Positions 45,031 to 56,284 of a DNA stretch of 64,000 nucleotides are shown one piece after another. Numbering within the stretch: position 1 is the first letter of the stretch; every line of letters starts with the position of its first letter. The notes beneath the pieces were generated by a model. The model did not search any database. It was not told the origin of the DNA and was given only the letters and a program-made list of their open reading frames with translations. The position numbers and the translations under genes are program-made. Origin of the DNA: Stictocephala bisonia (lineage: Eukaryota > Arthropoda > Insecta > Hemiptera > Membracidae). The stretch is from contig JAQJVL010000001.1 in assembly GCA_035578905.1 (NCBI GenBank), positions 7,574,570 through 7,638,569 on the forward strand, read 5' to 3'.

Positions 45031-46305
45031 TAAGAAATGTCATTATTACTTTGTAATTAGATCAATAGTTACGACTACCATACATTTGAACAAACCTATT
45101 ATAATAACATTGATATTTCGAAGGTTTACCAGAAAAGAGCTCGAGCAAGCGACTAGTCCGATCAGAACGGTTGTGGATATTGTTCGTTCCTGCCTTAATG
45201 GCCACAGTCACTTTTTTTTAAGTATCTAAATTTCTTTGCTGCTTTCAATACGTGTTCTATAAAACCACTGGGTCACTAAATTTTTTACTCCTTTCTTGAA
45301 AGTAGACTAAGTTTTCACACTATATGAACTAATTAATCCGACACAATATCAAGCGGAGTTTTCATGGTAAAATGTCGATAGAAGTACATTCACATCACAA
45401 AAACAGAACTGTTTGGTACTCTACAGTACGTGAAATCAGATCAACAATTCAATTCATACAATGAAAACGATAACACATTTTACTTATTTTAAACTCCCTA
45501 TTCAGTGTAGTCTATGTAACTCTGCAGTCTGTATTATGTATTATAGTGGCATTGGGAAACCAATCAAATTGCCATTATAATTTAATCTCATAAAAATGAA
45601 TGACACAGACTTTATATGTACATTTTTTGACATAAGACAAACTACCCACTTTAAATAGAACAATAGTTGTTGGTAACAACAATAGTTGTTCTATTGTTGG
45701 TAACAATAGAACAAAAAAATATAGAATGTTTTATTCATTTGCTTGGCCCAATACTAAAATGAGCAGGGGGCAAGATAACTAGGCTACTCGTTACCTTTGT
45801 CATTACGTTTTGGCTTAGGCCTACTGCTAATTTACTTTTGTGTTTGGCTTGAGATTCGAAAATTGACCTGCTTTCATATAACAATGATCGTAATCATTCT
45901 CCCTCTTTCTCTCTCTTTTTTCTGCAGGCCTATTGTAATTAAGTCCAAATATTATCCACCAACTCCAAATAAAATATATAGCTAAACTTTCAGATCTACG
46001 AACATAACAAGAAATTGTTTGGAAACATTTATATTATACATTATAAAAGAAATAATATACATAAAATCCCAATTGTACTGACCCATTCATCACTGAATCG
46101 AAAAAAATCGAAACCTCTGAGGTTGAAATTTTGTACCATGGTTGGTTATGTAAAATATTTTGAAAAATTCTTCGTAGTTCCGAAACGGCAGCCGTCTGTA
46201 ATGACGAAATTGTAAAATTTCAAAAACAGCGTTTCCTATTGAAAAATTACTATTATTTTCAGCGAAAGATTTGTGACATTGTACACAATTTTTCCTACAA
46301 TTTGC
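45031..46305. other. Unique sequence with a small cruciform
   Basis: Around 45686-45714, TTGTTCTATTGTT/AACAATAGAACAA are 13-bp inverted arms around GGT. A strong pyrimidine-rich acceptor-like stretch (CTCTCTCTTTTTTCTGCAG) lies near 45925 but leads to a short frame only. Confidence 0.4.
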
Positions 46306-46455
46306 CCTAGCTCACCTCCTTCTTCATTAAGTATGGTATGATTTTCGATTTTTGTATGTGTGTGTGTGTTACTCTAGCTCACCTCCTTCTTCATTAAGTA
46401 TGGTGTGATTGTTGTGTGTATGCGCGCGCGCAAGTGCGTGCGTGCGTGTGTGTGC
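46306..46455. repeat. Direct 40-bp duplication with (TG)n/(CG)n microsatellites
   Basis: CTAGCTCACCTCCTTCTTCA and TTAAGTATGGT occur twice, about 62 bp apart. Each is followed by TG-rich tracts, the second passing through GCGCGCGCGCAAGTGCGTGC. The alternating purine-pyrimidine stretch could adopt Z-DNA. Confidence 0.8.
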
Positions 46456-46479
46456 CTCAAAATGGTCAACATGGCGAGG

Positions 46480-47320
46480 AACCACTGAATCAGGTGCAAT
46501 TCCGCAGCTTCGCACCCTTTAAAAGTAGACTCAGACTCACAGATTTTTCTAGACTACCAAACTTTGTTACTTAGGATTCAATAAAAAAATGTCAAAATTA
46601 AATTGAATACAAAGATCATTAATCCTACGAGCCATGGGGCCTTCTCATAGGTATGGCAAAACCTGTGTAAAAACCTGCCTTTATGACTTACTTCTTTACT
46701 GTTTGATCACTTTATTTAGAGAGTCTATGACGCTGACATTTGGTATACGTTCGCTGTATTGGATCTCCTTATGGTGAATATGTGCAATAAAGTTTTGGAA
46801 ATACAAATTATCCATTAAGACTATTTAGAGGCTTTCATTGTGAAATGTTGAATATCATTCCCACTGACTCTGACATGATCGCGCTGCTTGCAAATTCAAT
46901 TTGCAACCCTCCTAAAGTAGACTTAGAGGGTTTGCAGGACTATAAAACTTTGTCCTATAGCAGAACAACCTGATTTAAATGAGAAACTAGTAATATTTTC
47001 AAGAATACAGTAATAGCCCTGTCATAAGGCATCGTCGAATACCGTGAAATAAGCTTCTTTAAGACTGTTTTTCTGCGAGTTTGATCACTTAGTTTCTGCC
47101 AGTTGAGATTATTAGAAATCAGAAACTTAACACAAAAGCACGGATACTGTGAAGTATTGATAAATGGTGATACTACAGGCCAAGCGTTTTACTCATAAAG
47201 TGACGACGCTGCAAGACGAGCTTTTATATTGATGTGATGGGTTAGAGGGAGCCAGGGGAAGAATATAACCAAGCGTAGAGAAACACCCCGGAGCGAAACA
47301 AGGGCAGTAGGCTAGTTTAC
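46480..47320. repeat. Dispersed repeat family, further copies
   Basis: 46865-46965 and 47222-47315 match the two halves of the repeat at 40995-41195. 46500-46580 (AAAGTAGACTCAGACTCACA) is a weaker match to its first half. The segment separating the halves at 46975-47220 has no recognised identity. Confidence 0.5.
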
Positions 47321-47834
47321 AATAAAAGCCTGGTGTGTTTGTTTGAAGAGGCCTCTTTGTTCTGATTCAACGAAGCACGGAAACGTATTAGACAATCCTG
47401 GCCTAGTTGTGGTGCCTTCCTTGTGATGAAAAAATAGTTTACAGTTATATTATCATTAGTATATAGAGAATAGTGAGGTTACTCTATTAGGAAAATATAA
47501 AAGATATGAATTCAGAATACAACATCGATTTGATCAACAGTTCAGACACAAATATACGTGAACTGAGCCCAAGCGTAAATTACAGTCTCTTATATACTAT
47601 ATAATTAGCAAAAAAATACAAGAATGTTTGATTTCAGGGTACAGAGAGGGATGAAAACATTCCCCCAATGTGAAACTGAACATTTCTTAGTTTGGGGTAA
47701 GATTATATTTACACGGGCAGTAAAATCTAGGGCAGAATTTCAATCTGAAAATGATTTGAAGATCTAGGAAACTAGATTTTACTTAGATTGATTTAAAAAA
47801 AATTCAACAACTTTTCTCAATAAGAAAAGGCTAA
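47321..47834. other. AT-rich sequence
   Basis: GTTTGATTTCAG near 47637 followed by TTGGGGTAAG near 47695 is an acceptor-donor pair around a 55-60 base open stretch, but the pyrimidine tract is poor. I do not call an exon. Confidence 0.35.
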
Positions 47835-49365
47835 ATGTTGAAACCGAACAAATTTCTTATCTTCTGCTATACAAATATATGCAACAACACAATTCATTCT
47901 AAAACGACATTTTTAGAGAACTTGCACGTATTTCTTGAGATCATTGATCTCTCGGTGGTTGAAATGTTTTACCGATTTAACTGTTGTGTTTTGGATCTCT
48001 ACAACCAGACATGCCCCACTACCTACTAAAGAGAATATCTAAAAAAGATCCTCACTCTGGATTAAGAATGAAATCAGATTCTAGGTGGCTCGAGGGAATA
48101 TTATAAACTAAAAATAAAGAAAATCAAGAGATTCAGTCGACATCAACGTAATGTAGTCAAGCAACAAGTTGGAGGTTCTAATAGCTATATTCTAAATTAC
48201 TATATTTGCAATATATTTCTAGATCAAGGTTACTCTTCAACCAATATGATGAGAAACGGAAAGTCTTGCTTGTGCGAAACTACAAAACCTCAATAGCGAT
48301 TGATATTCCTGTAGACTATTTAAATGATTTGTTCGTCAACACCTCTGTACCAAACGACCAAGATTCAATCATACAAACCTTATCCATCATTTACCATTGA
48401 AACATTCTGTTTTAGGCACATATTTCAAATTGATACTTATGCCTATACGTAAAATCAGCGGTAATGCTACTTGGAGTGGATGGCATCTCAATTAAAATGA
48501 TCAACAGCATAATTGTTACTGTCGTTCCCGTCAATGCAGCTATATTCAGTTAGTCATTTAAAACAAACACTTTTCCCAGTGAGTGGACATTTTTCTGCTC
48601 TTTTTCTCGCATTAAACAAATTCCAGCACCATCAAAATCCAAACAATTCATTGAACTAAACATTTTGTTCGCTCTTTTCAAACGTTTTATAAAAACCTCG
48701 GTTCTCAAATGAATTAAAAATGTCTTAGACAGAATAATATTTATAATCCATGTCAGTTAGGATTTTAATCTAATCATAGCACAGAAATGACTCTTCTCGG
48801 TGTCACAGAAGACATTCGTAGAACCGTGGATTTGAGGAAATGCACAATCTTAACTTTATTCGACTTTTCAAATGCTTACTTGTGTCATTACACCCCTTGT
48901 TAAACTCGATAACATTGTTTTTTTTTTTCAGTCATAGGTTTTATGTTTATGTAAAATATCACCTTCATATCTAACGACAGTGTGTGCGCGTGGATGATAG
49001 AGTATCGAGCTTTAAATCTTTATCATCTGGCGTACCTCAAAGGTCAATATTGGACACTTGTTTTTCCTTTCATACATTGATGGCCTTCACTAATCATCAC
49101 ATGTACGCTCAAGAATTTCATTGTTGTGCCTATTTAGTGTAAAATGTTTAGAAAATCCAGATCAACATAGATATTACAAATATAGTCAAATAATTATCTC
49201 TGACAAATTTCAATTCGGCTTAAAAGTTGGTGCTAAGGACACACGCTCAATCTCGTCAAAACTACGATTATCTATCAACAGAACATCAATTTATACAAAT
49301 TATTTCATACTAACAGCCGATAAACCGTGGAATAAACTCTTGCATTTAAAATCCTGGAATAATGG
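47835..49365 (+). pseudogene. LINE ORF2 relic, multiply frameshifted, with a large internal deletion
   Basis: Reading in changing frames, plus gives, in order: FNCCVLDLYNQTCPTTY (post-endonuclease linker); IDIPVDYLNDLFVNTSVP (48300); ISGNATWSG and FPSEWTFFCS (48450-48600); then SKLFERFIKTSVLK-like (48680), DIRRTVDLRKCTILTLFDFS (48810, palm motif), SSGVPQRSILDTCFSF (49025, motif G-PQGS-L) and NHHMYAQEFH (49095). The last is where the catalytic YADD should be, here changed to YAQE. The text then jumps to LRLSINRTSIYTNYFILTAD and KPWNKL (49260-49340), the usual extreme C-terminus, so the thumb is deleted. Stops and frameshifts make it inactive. It is a Jockey/CR1-like element. Confidence 0.8.
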
Positions 49366-49551
49366 AGCTCGGGGCATGGCGTCAATGAAATCATTTTTAC
49401 TGGAGCAGATGGTGCCGGTGGGTGGCTGGGGACTGGAGTCTGGGATTGAGGTTGAAGGAGTAAATGCTTGAGAAAATTGATATTTCAGACTATATAAAAG
49501 TGTTATATTTTATTTAAACTGAGCAATCATACAAGTAAATTAAATAATACT

Positions 49552-49870
49552 ACCACATATGGATGAGTAGGTGGGTAGACACTATGTACGGGTATGGGTG
49601 GGCTTGTAGGTCAATATCACGTGAAAAGGAAGACGGGTGGGTATGGGTGAGCGGGTAGTTCAATACCTCCATATTCGTATGGGTGAGCGGGTGGGTTAAT
49701 ACCACCATAAGTGTATGGGCGAGTGAGTGGGTCAATACCACCATAAGTGTATGGGTGAGAGGGTGGGCCAACACCACCATATGTGTATGGGTGAGAGGGT
49801 GGGTCAATACCACCATATGTGTATGAAAGGATGGGTGGATCAATACCACGTCACGTGTATCGGTAGACGG
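49552..49870. repeat. 36-bp G-rich minisatellite, diverged, 8-9 units
   Basis: Units such as CACCATATGTGTATGGGTGA and GAGGGTGGGTCAATAC belong to the same family as 28795 and 23400 but are more diverged (GTGAGAGGGTGGG), so most lack the perfect four-triplet run. Confidence 0.9.
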
Positions 49871-51064
49871 GTATGTTAGTATTAAAACAGTAATTAAATG
49901 TATTTAGTGTGTTTTATTTTTTTTTTTTTAATTGATAGTCTTGATTTATTTTCAACTCTTTAATATGAGGCTTTGTCGATAGAGGAAAATATTAGTCCTG
50001 TGTTAGCCTGTTGAACCATAATTGTATAATAAAGTGATTATTATTAAACTATTAATTAGTTTAACGTAGCCACGTCGAATAAAATCCTATCTTCCATTAT
50101 TATGTCCGTATTTATTCGTAAAGTCTGTAAGAAACCATGATCACGTGATAACGACCATCTGATATGAGACGAGAAGCTGGGAGTAGTTTTGGACAGTTGT
50201 TTTGCTGCCAACTCGTCCCCACACCCACCCCAGCCTTGATGAACGGAGTACTACTACTGGTCACAATTCACCCGATGCTGTCCCAGACAGAACTGCGTCT
50301 CCTTATACACGATCCCTCTTCACTACTCCTTAACTCTTCTAAGTGAATGGATCAAAATTAGGTATTAATGCACTCTCTAGACGTTTATGAAAATACGATT
50401 TCTTGGTGAAAAAGAGGTAAAAAGTTAGTTTATATTAAATAATAATAACTCTTTACTTACCGAAATATTACAATTGACATTGTTGTTGATTTACGTACAC
50501 AAATCGGTAAATAATAGGTACCCCCTATTCGTAAACTAAAATAGTAGGTACCAACTGTGTAATAAATAAATTCATTAAAATTATAATATTAGATTAAAAA
50601 GAGATAATTTTTGCTAGAGTAGGGCTACATGTACAAAAAAATAAATAAATAAAATAAAAGTAAAAACTAAAATACACAACCAACCAAAAATACTTACATA
50701 CATACACTATTGCATGTCAACACAATATCAAATTAAGTTACAAAACAAAAAATCATGTTCACAATAATATTATAACGTAGTTAGTAGAATTTTAAAATAA
50801 ACACAGTACCAATTAAAACGAACGATATTTTAAATATATTCTTGAAATTCCATAAACAAAATTTATCCAAATAAAGCTTCAACATCATCAATGTTTAAAA
50901 GAAGCTTTTTTTAATTTACCCAAATATCCCGTGGTATCACTGTCCTGAAAAATAATAGTTACTGTCTTATTGAGTAGTTTACAGTAGGTGCAGTGTAGCT
51001 GTAAAAAAGTTTGAGTTGTGTTAAAAACGGTCTGGGAATTGGCGTAGAAAGATTATTTCGTAAA
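49871..51064. other. AT-rich spacer
   Basis: No supported feature. Confidence 0.4.
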
Positions 51065-51172
51065 CTATAATGACCCACCCGCTCTCTCACGATAATAGGT
51101 TTACCTACCCGCCGTCCCATTAACGTACAGTGATAATGACCCACCCGCGCCCACACACACGTACTTAAGTAA
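51065..51172. repeat. C-rich units of the 36-bp minisatellite family
   Basis: AATGACCCACCCGCTCTCTC, TACCTACCCGCCGTCCCATT with ACGTACAGTG, and GACCCACCCGCGCCCACACA are three diverged units in the C-rich orientation. Confidence 0.8.
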
Positions 51173-51338
51173 ACTATGCCACTTCGATTTGCAACACATC
51201 TAATAAAACATAATGTTAAAACTTTAAATATATACAAATTTCAAAAAGGAAATATATTTAACTGAATGAATATTGGTCTACAATATTCCATAATCCGTCT
51301 TCTGGTTATAATTCTGATTATACATTTTTGTAATGTAA

Positions 51339-52330
51339 TTATTGATTAAGCACTGAGATATACGTGCCACCCCAAAAGGATAGAGCACATCCCAATCCAG
51401 ACTCCACTAGTGCATGGTATAAAGACACTAGGATTTTTCGTGGACACAGATCTCTCAAAAAATAGAACTTTCGTCTCAAAAAATCTATTATAAGACCTAA
51501 ATATTTAATTCCACTGACCTTCTCAATGTCCATACAATCAATGCAATTTTTCTTATTAAAACAAAGAGGTGTGTGACATTTTAGTTTATTTTCAACATTT
51601 TGTTGTTTCGACAAAATAAAAATCATAGATTTAGTTTTATCGCTCAAGGTGAGAATATGTTTTTAAACCATAATTGTAGAAGCTCAAGATCACTTTCCAT
51701 ACTTTCCTGCGAATTTTCAAGATTTTGGACACAGTAACTTAAAGCTGTATCATCGGCAAAGGCCGAGATTTTACGATTTAATTGTGCATTACAAAGATCG
51801 TTTACATATATTAAAAATATAATTGGCCCTAATACTGAACCTTATGCCTGACGAAACCCGGTTCACTTACATTATTTGAAAGTTTCACCTTTTGCGTTCT
51901 ACCCTTTCAATAACTTGAAAACCAATCATAAGCCAATGCTCTGGTTCCTGCCCACCGTAATTTTTCAAGTAAAACTTCGTTTATCAACAGTATCGAACGC
52001 TTTGGTTATGTCAAAATATATTGCTCCACACAAAACTCCATTATTTATACCTTCATGAATATGTTCAAGAAAATTTAGCAAAGCATCCGCTGTAGATAAT
52101 TTTTCGGTAAACCCATATTGATTTTTACTGAAGTGTTTATTAGATACTAAAAAAACTATTGATTGTCATTTGATAATTTTTTTAAATATTTTTTTAAATA
52201 TAGAAAGCAATGAAATTGGTCTGTAATTAGATAAACAATTTATATCACCCTTTTGGTACAAGGTATTACAATTGCAGATTTTAAACAATGTGGCAATTCG
52301 CCTTGTGCCATTCAACCTGCCTCAATTTAT
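51339..52330 (-). pseudogene. LINE reverse transcriptase relic with intact FADD
   Basis: On minus from 52325 downward, ELPHCLKSAIVIPCTK leads, through several frameshifts and stops, to a motif GPIIFLIYVNDLCNAQLNRK and then ISAFADDTALSYCVQNLENS (about 51840-51700). FADD is the catalytic variant seen in many Jockey/CR1-type enzymes. In another frame VENKLKCHTPLCFNKKN, SGIKYLGLIID and KILVSLYHALVESGLGC follow (51640-51345), the post-palm thumb region. The order matches one decayed element. Stops make it non-functional as a whole. Confidence 0.82.
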
Positions 52331-52610
52331 AACCATTGAAAACTCGTTTTTTACCAAAAAATCAAATACTTGTTTTTATCTGACAGTGAAAAAACGTTTT
52401 TTAAAACATTTCTTATAACAATAGTTTGTCTAGTTCACATGTTTTTTGTGCTGAAGAAGACTTTATAATTTGTTTTGCAATATTTTCGGTCCGAAAATAC
52501 ATTTTTTACTTACTTAAGCAAACATAACCTGACTTATCCTAATTGTAATTAACTCAACAAAACTTCTTAATTTGTGTTAAAATCCGATATCTGGCGGTAG
52601 GACGTTCGTC
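52331..52610. repeat. Dispersed repeat family, copy 2
   Basis: It shares GAAAACTCGTTTTTTACC, GACAGTGAAAAA-type, CAAACATAACCTGACTTA and TAACTCAACAAAACTTCTTA segments with 27035-27330 in the same order. It starts where the LINE relic ends, so one may have inserted beside the other. Confidence 0.6.
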
Positions 52611-52854
52611 CTACGAATTTCAACCTACATACCGAGTACAGAGGAAATTTAACTTATATTACTTTTACCAACGGCTTAAAATAAACTTAATTTATGAGTA
52701 ATAATAACTTTCAATAATATGTAAGTATATTGTATGGATTACTATTGCTACCGTCTCTCACACTATCTACAATTAGTAAACTTATGAAAGGAAAAGTTCA
52801 CACGTTTATTAAATATTGAAAAGCATTTCACCATCATAAAGTTTTCGAGTGGCT

Positions 52855-53060
52855 TTGACTGGAGGGTTCCGATGCTATTGCAAGATCAAGCGTGGCTGTT
52901 CCTTAGATGGGTGACCGGTAAGCGATCCTGTCCTCACACGCAGTCCGCCTGCCTGGTCACCGACATGGGTAACCATGTTAATTGTTACGTAAATCCCTGC
53001 ACGTGGCCCTGTACGTTGGGTGGATGTGATAATTAAGATGTGTTGGCTACTTCCATTTTA
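52855..53060 (+). mobile_element. 5S rRNA-related SINE fragment (tentative)
   Basis: CTTAGATGGGTGACCGGTAA resembles the C-box region of 5S rRNA (TTGGATGGGTGACCGCC), preceded by AAGATCAAGCGTGGCTG where the A box/intermediate element would lie. The following GC-rich body and lack of a complete 5S fold suggest a SINE3-like element and not a 5S gene. The identification is inference from one conserved block. Confidence 0.4.
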
Positions 53061-53734
53061 CTGAAAGGGAGTTACGAATATTTCCATTTATTATACGACA
53101 GGGGGCTGAGGAGGGGGTTTATTATGAAGTGGTTGCCATAATGTTGTTTGGAAAGCCATTTTCCTTTATTCCGGTAAAACTATTTTTCATGAGGTGTAAG
53201 TGGTTTTTCAAACTATTAAATTAATGGAAATTAGATTTCCCCGGACCTTTTACGCTTTATTTCACAGCTATAAATCAGCGTACTGAATCAAAATACAAAA
53301 TCAAAATTTACTTTACAATAATTTAAAAATAGCTAAGTGATTCAATTTAAGCTAGAAGTGTATTGTATCCCTATGTTAAATAAAGTAGATGGTTAAGGTT
53401 CTTTATTCAAAAGTAATTTCGAATGTACCCACATTTTTGCCATTGAAAAACACATTCTTAGTAACATATTTCTTGAGGAAATGGAGTGGATGATGGGAAA
53501 GAATGACCCATCCTACTCCTGGCAAGGCAAGTCGAAGCATGACAATGAAAGCCACCTTCAGTCGATATCAAACTGCGAAGTCGCGACGAGTTGACTGGCA
53601 TTCCACCCTTCCCAAGTTCTTTTCAAAAGGCTTACGGTCATAATGAACTGCGAAAGGCATGTTGGTATGTTAATCTTCAGTTGGCAAGCATATTTTAGTG
53701 TACTATATTGTAGGAATTGTTCTTATTAATTAGC
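53061..53734. other. Unique sequence
   Basis: No supported feature. Confidence 0.4.
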
Positions 53735-54150
53735 AAGACGCTGATCGTTGAGATAAGGGTGAATAATAGGGACGAATGAGTGTAGTAATTGTTACTAAGG
53801 TCAACTGTTCCTCATAAAGAACTATTCATTAATAGCCCAATAGCCCGGGCTATTAATGAATAGTTGGGGTGTCCATGTAGGATAGTAGTCGACGTTCAGA
53901 TGTTGTGTAGGGAAAGGGAACTGAGTGTCAGGCTTAGAATAGAATAGAAATTTCTTTATTTTGAAAATTAATTATACAATTAATTTACAAAAAAGGCGAA
54001 GTTAGGGCCACATGGCCCTTTCTTACACTTAACCTTAAGGTAACAAGCTAGGCTTGTCAGCTAGCTGAAAATCAGAATAAAACTAAGTGGTTCGGATTCC
54101 ACGTAAAGCTGTAGGTCCCTTAGTTACCATGGCTATTGGGCTACATGGTA
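53735..54150. mobile_element. Dispersed-repeat copies in head-to-head arrangement
   Basis: 53735-53850 matches 32640-32760, and 54055-54150 (TTCGGATTCCACGTAAAGCT, TAGGTCCCTTAG, GGCTATTGGGC) matches 25225-25290 in the opposite sense. The turning point is a perfect 17-bp inverted repeat, CTATTCATTAATAGCCC at 53822-53838 and its inverse at 53847-53863, with an 8-base loop. A LINE tail is inserted at 53936-54045. Confidence 0.6.
53936..54045 (-). mobile_element. LINE 3' tail insertion
   Basis: On minus it reads GGGCCATGTGGCCCTAACTT, TTCAAAATAAAGAAATTTC and TATTCTATTCTA. This is a 3' untranslated end with AATAAA and a short TATTC tandem tail, analogous to the insert at 15346-15552. No coding part is present. 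Confidence 0.55.
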
Positions 54151-54555
54151 ATGACCCACCCGCCCACCCATACACGTACGGTGATACTGACGTGTCACCA
54201 TTACCACTGTACGTGTTTGGGTGGGTGGGTGGTCAATGCCACTGAACGTGTATGAGTGGGCGGGTACACCACTGTACGTGTGTGGGTGTGCGGATGGATC
54301 AACACCACAGTATGTGTGTGGGTGTGCGAGTGGGTCATTACCACTGTACGTGTATTGGTGGGCGGGTGGGTCAATACCACTGCACGTGTATGGGTGGGCG
54401 GGTGGGTCAATACCATTTTACATGTAAGGGTGGGCGGTTGGGTCAATACCACTGTACGTGTATGGGGGGTGAGAGGGTTAATACCACTGTACATGTATGG
54501 GTGGGCGAGAGGGTCAATACCACTGTACGTGTATGGGTGGGCGGGTGGGTACCGT
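54150..54555. repeat. 36-bp G-rich minisatellite with an inverted leading unit
   Basis: One C-rich unit (GACCCACCCGCCCACCCATA, CACGTACGGTGA) comes first. After a 10-15 base turn, about 10 G-rich units follow (CCACTGTACGTGTATGGGTG, GGCGGGTGGGTCAATA). Several units hold GGGTGGGCGGGTGGG. It has the same head-to-head start as at 23290 and 42075. Confidence 0.93.
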
Positions 54556-55284
54556 TTCAAGAAACCCTTGAAGCAATATTGGATATTGTTTCAAGGGTCT
54601 CTTATGTAACTAGAATTAAGAAAACTTAATTTAAATTGACCAACCCTTTTAGAGAAACTAATAAACGTTTCGCTGCTTGTTGCTGAGGCTTAATTATGAT
54701 GACCAAGTTGTGGAATGAGGAAAAAGCATAAACTGTTACTGGAAGATGTACATCAAGCTTTAGATACAGATCAATGTTGTAAACTAGTGTTTTATTATTT
54801 AATTGTAACCACACATGCATGGTTATAATCATTCTTAGACATTTTTCTGTTTTATTTTTTCTGTAGAAACATATTTGTGAAGGAATTCACCTTTTTTTAC
54901 AGGAATCTACGAAGTTATTGTGAAAATCGCCTTATTTTTTAAGAAGTGGTAGCTTATCATTTAAATTTTCTTCTTCAACTAATTTGTCTGTTGGTATAGT
55001 TTCATTCGGATTTATTAAAGTTGCAAGAATCAATAAAGCTTCGTGTCAAACTACCAACCCTTATAAAGAAACTAATAAATTTGTCACTGCTTCTTGCTAT
55101 AGTATAGATTGGTCGCCTAGAAAGTTACCTACTTAACGCACCTGTGCGAGAGAGGTGGACTGAGCTATGGAAGTGAGAGAGACTACTCTTCCATCACTAT
55201 GTTATTCCATTTATTGTTGTCATGGCAACTGAGAGGATGGTAGGCTGGCAGTGCAGTAACAATCTCCGGCCACTAGTCATTAGC
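54556..55284. other. AT-rich spacer
   Basis: No supported feature. Acceptor-like TTTTTTTACAG near 54891 leads to no clear exon. Confidence 0.4.
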
Positions 55285-55545
55285 AGTAGTGACCAGTGGT
55301 CGGTAACGTAGTTGGTTAAAGCCCAGCGTCACAAGACTAGGTTGTCAGTTCGATCCCAATCAGAGTCAGACAAAATGTTGAAAGGGATAACCATCGGCTG
55401 TTCATTTGTCATTGGGCTATTAATTTAATGATACTGTCTAAGGAGTAGTCGGCCTTAGTTTTGAACAATGACTACATTCGCTCATTTAGACTAATTCGAA
55501 ATCCATATTCGCCAATATATGGGCGTCTTAAAAATAAATAAATAA
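55285..55545 (+). mobile_element. tRNA-derived SINE
   Basis: GGTAACGTAGTTGGTTAAAG (A box) and TGTCAGTTCGATCCCAATCA (B box) are spaced as in a tRNA head. A body of about 170 bases ends in (AAATA)n at 55528-55545, a typical short-repeat SINE tail. Confidence 0.72.
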
Positions 55546-56284
55546 ATTTAAATTAATCAATTCAAGCTTTATTACATGAACCCATTATTTTGTATTAAAA
55601 TGAAAATTAATAGTAAAATAACACATAAATAATAATGTAAACAATAGATAGCAACTAAACAAACTTGTACAGTTCATTAGAGCTTTTTTCAAGTAAATAC
55701 TGTTGTGGAAGTGACACTTGAAGGTTGGCGTTAGTCACGTCCATGACAGACGGCAGCTGAGTGGTGGAACGATTCCCCTCCACTGATGAAACCACTGTAT
55801 GTGCTAAATATAACACACAGGTAACTTTCTGTCCAGCCTAGTTATAAGACAGTTATTGCTCCATCGTCTTGACTGAGTTATTTAACAATGAAAGAGACAT
55901 TATATACACCAATGGTACGAAGTAATACAGGTATAAATGTTGGTAACGTTTATTTTGTGTATGCTGTTGCAAGCAGGACTGTGTTAAGAACGCAGTCAGA
56001 AGATCATATCTGTTCCTCAATGTTGTTTATCTAAAAGTGAGAAACAGCAAATAAAATATTCGCAGAGTAGACATTCTTTACTGTTTTCATCCCTCTAAGA
56101 TTTCATTGGTCACGAACAAGTTTGCTTCATGGATAAAGATGGTATCAACCAAACCACTCTATCTACTTTACCACAAAAATCGTACCAATCATTGTAAATT
56201 ATTTAAACTACACTGTCACCTCTAAATATAATGGTTTTTAATAAAATGCCTAATTTTTCAAAGCAAATAACTATTAATAAACAG
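55546..56284. other. AT-rich spacer
   Basis: No supported feature. Confidence 0.4.

Noticed and set aside
45900..45985. Terminal exon after the strong acceptor CTCTCTTTTTTCTGCAG
   Set aside because: Only about 18 codons follow before a stop, with no phase partner or conservation evidence.
47638..47695. Internal exon between TTTGATTTCAG and TTGGGGTAAG
   Set aside because: The pyrimidine tract is weak and it lies next to a LINE relic with no supporting phase link.
49121..49471. 116-codon frame as an independent gene
   Set aside because: It is the C-terminal remnant of the LINE relic running into unrelated sequence.
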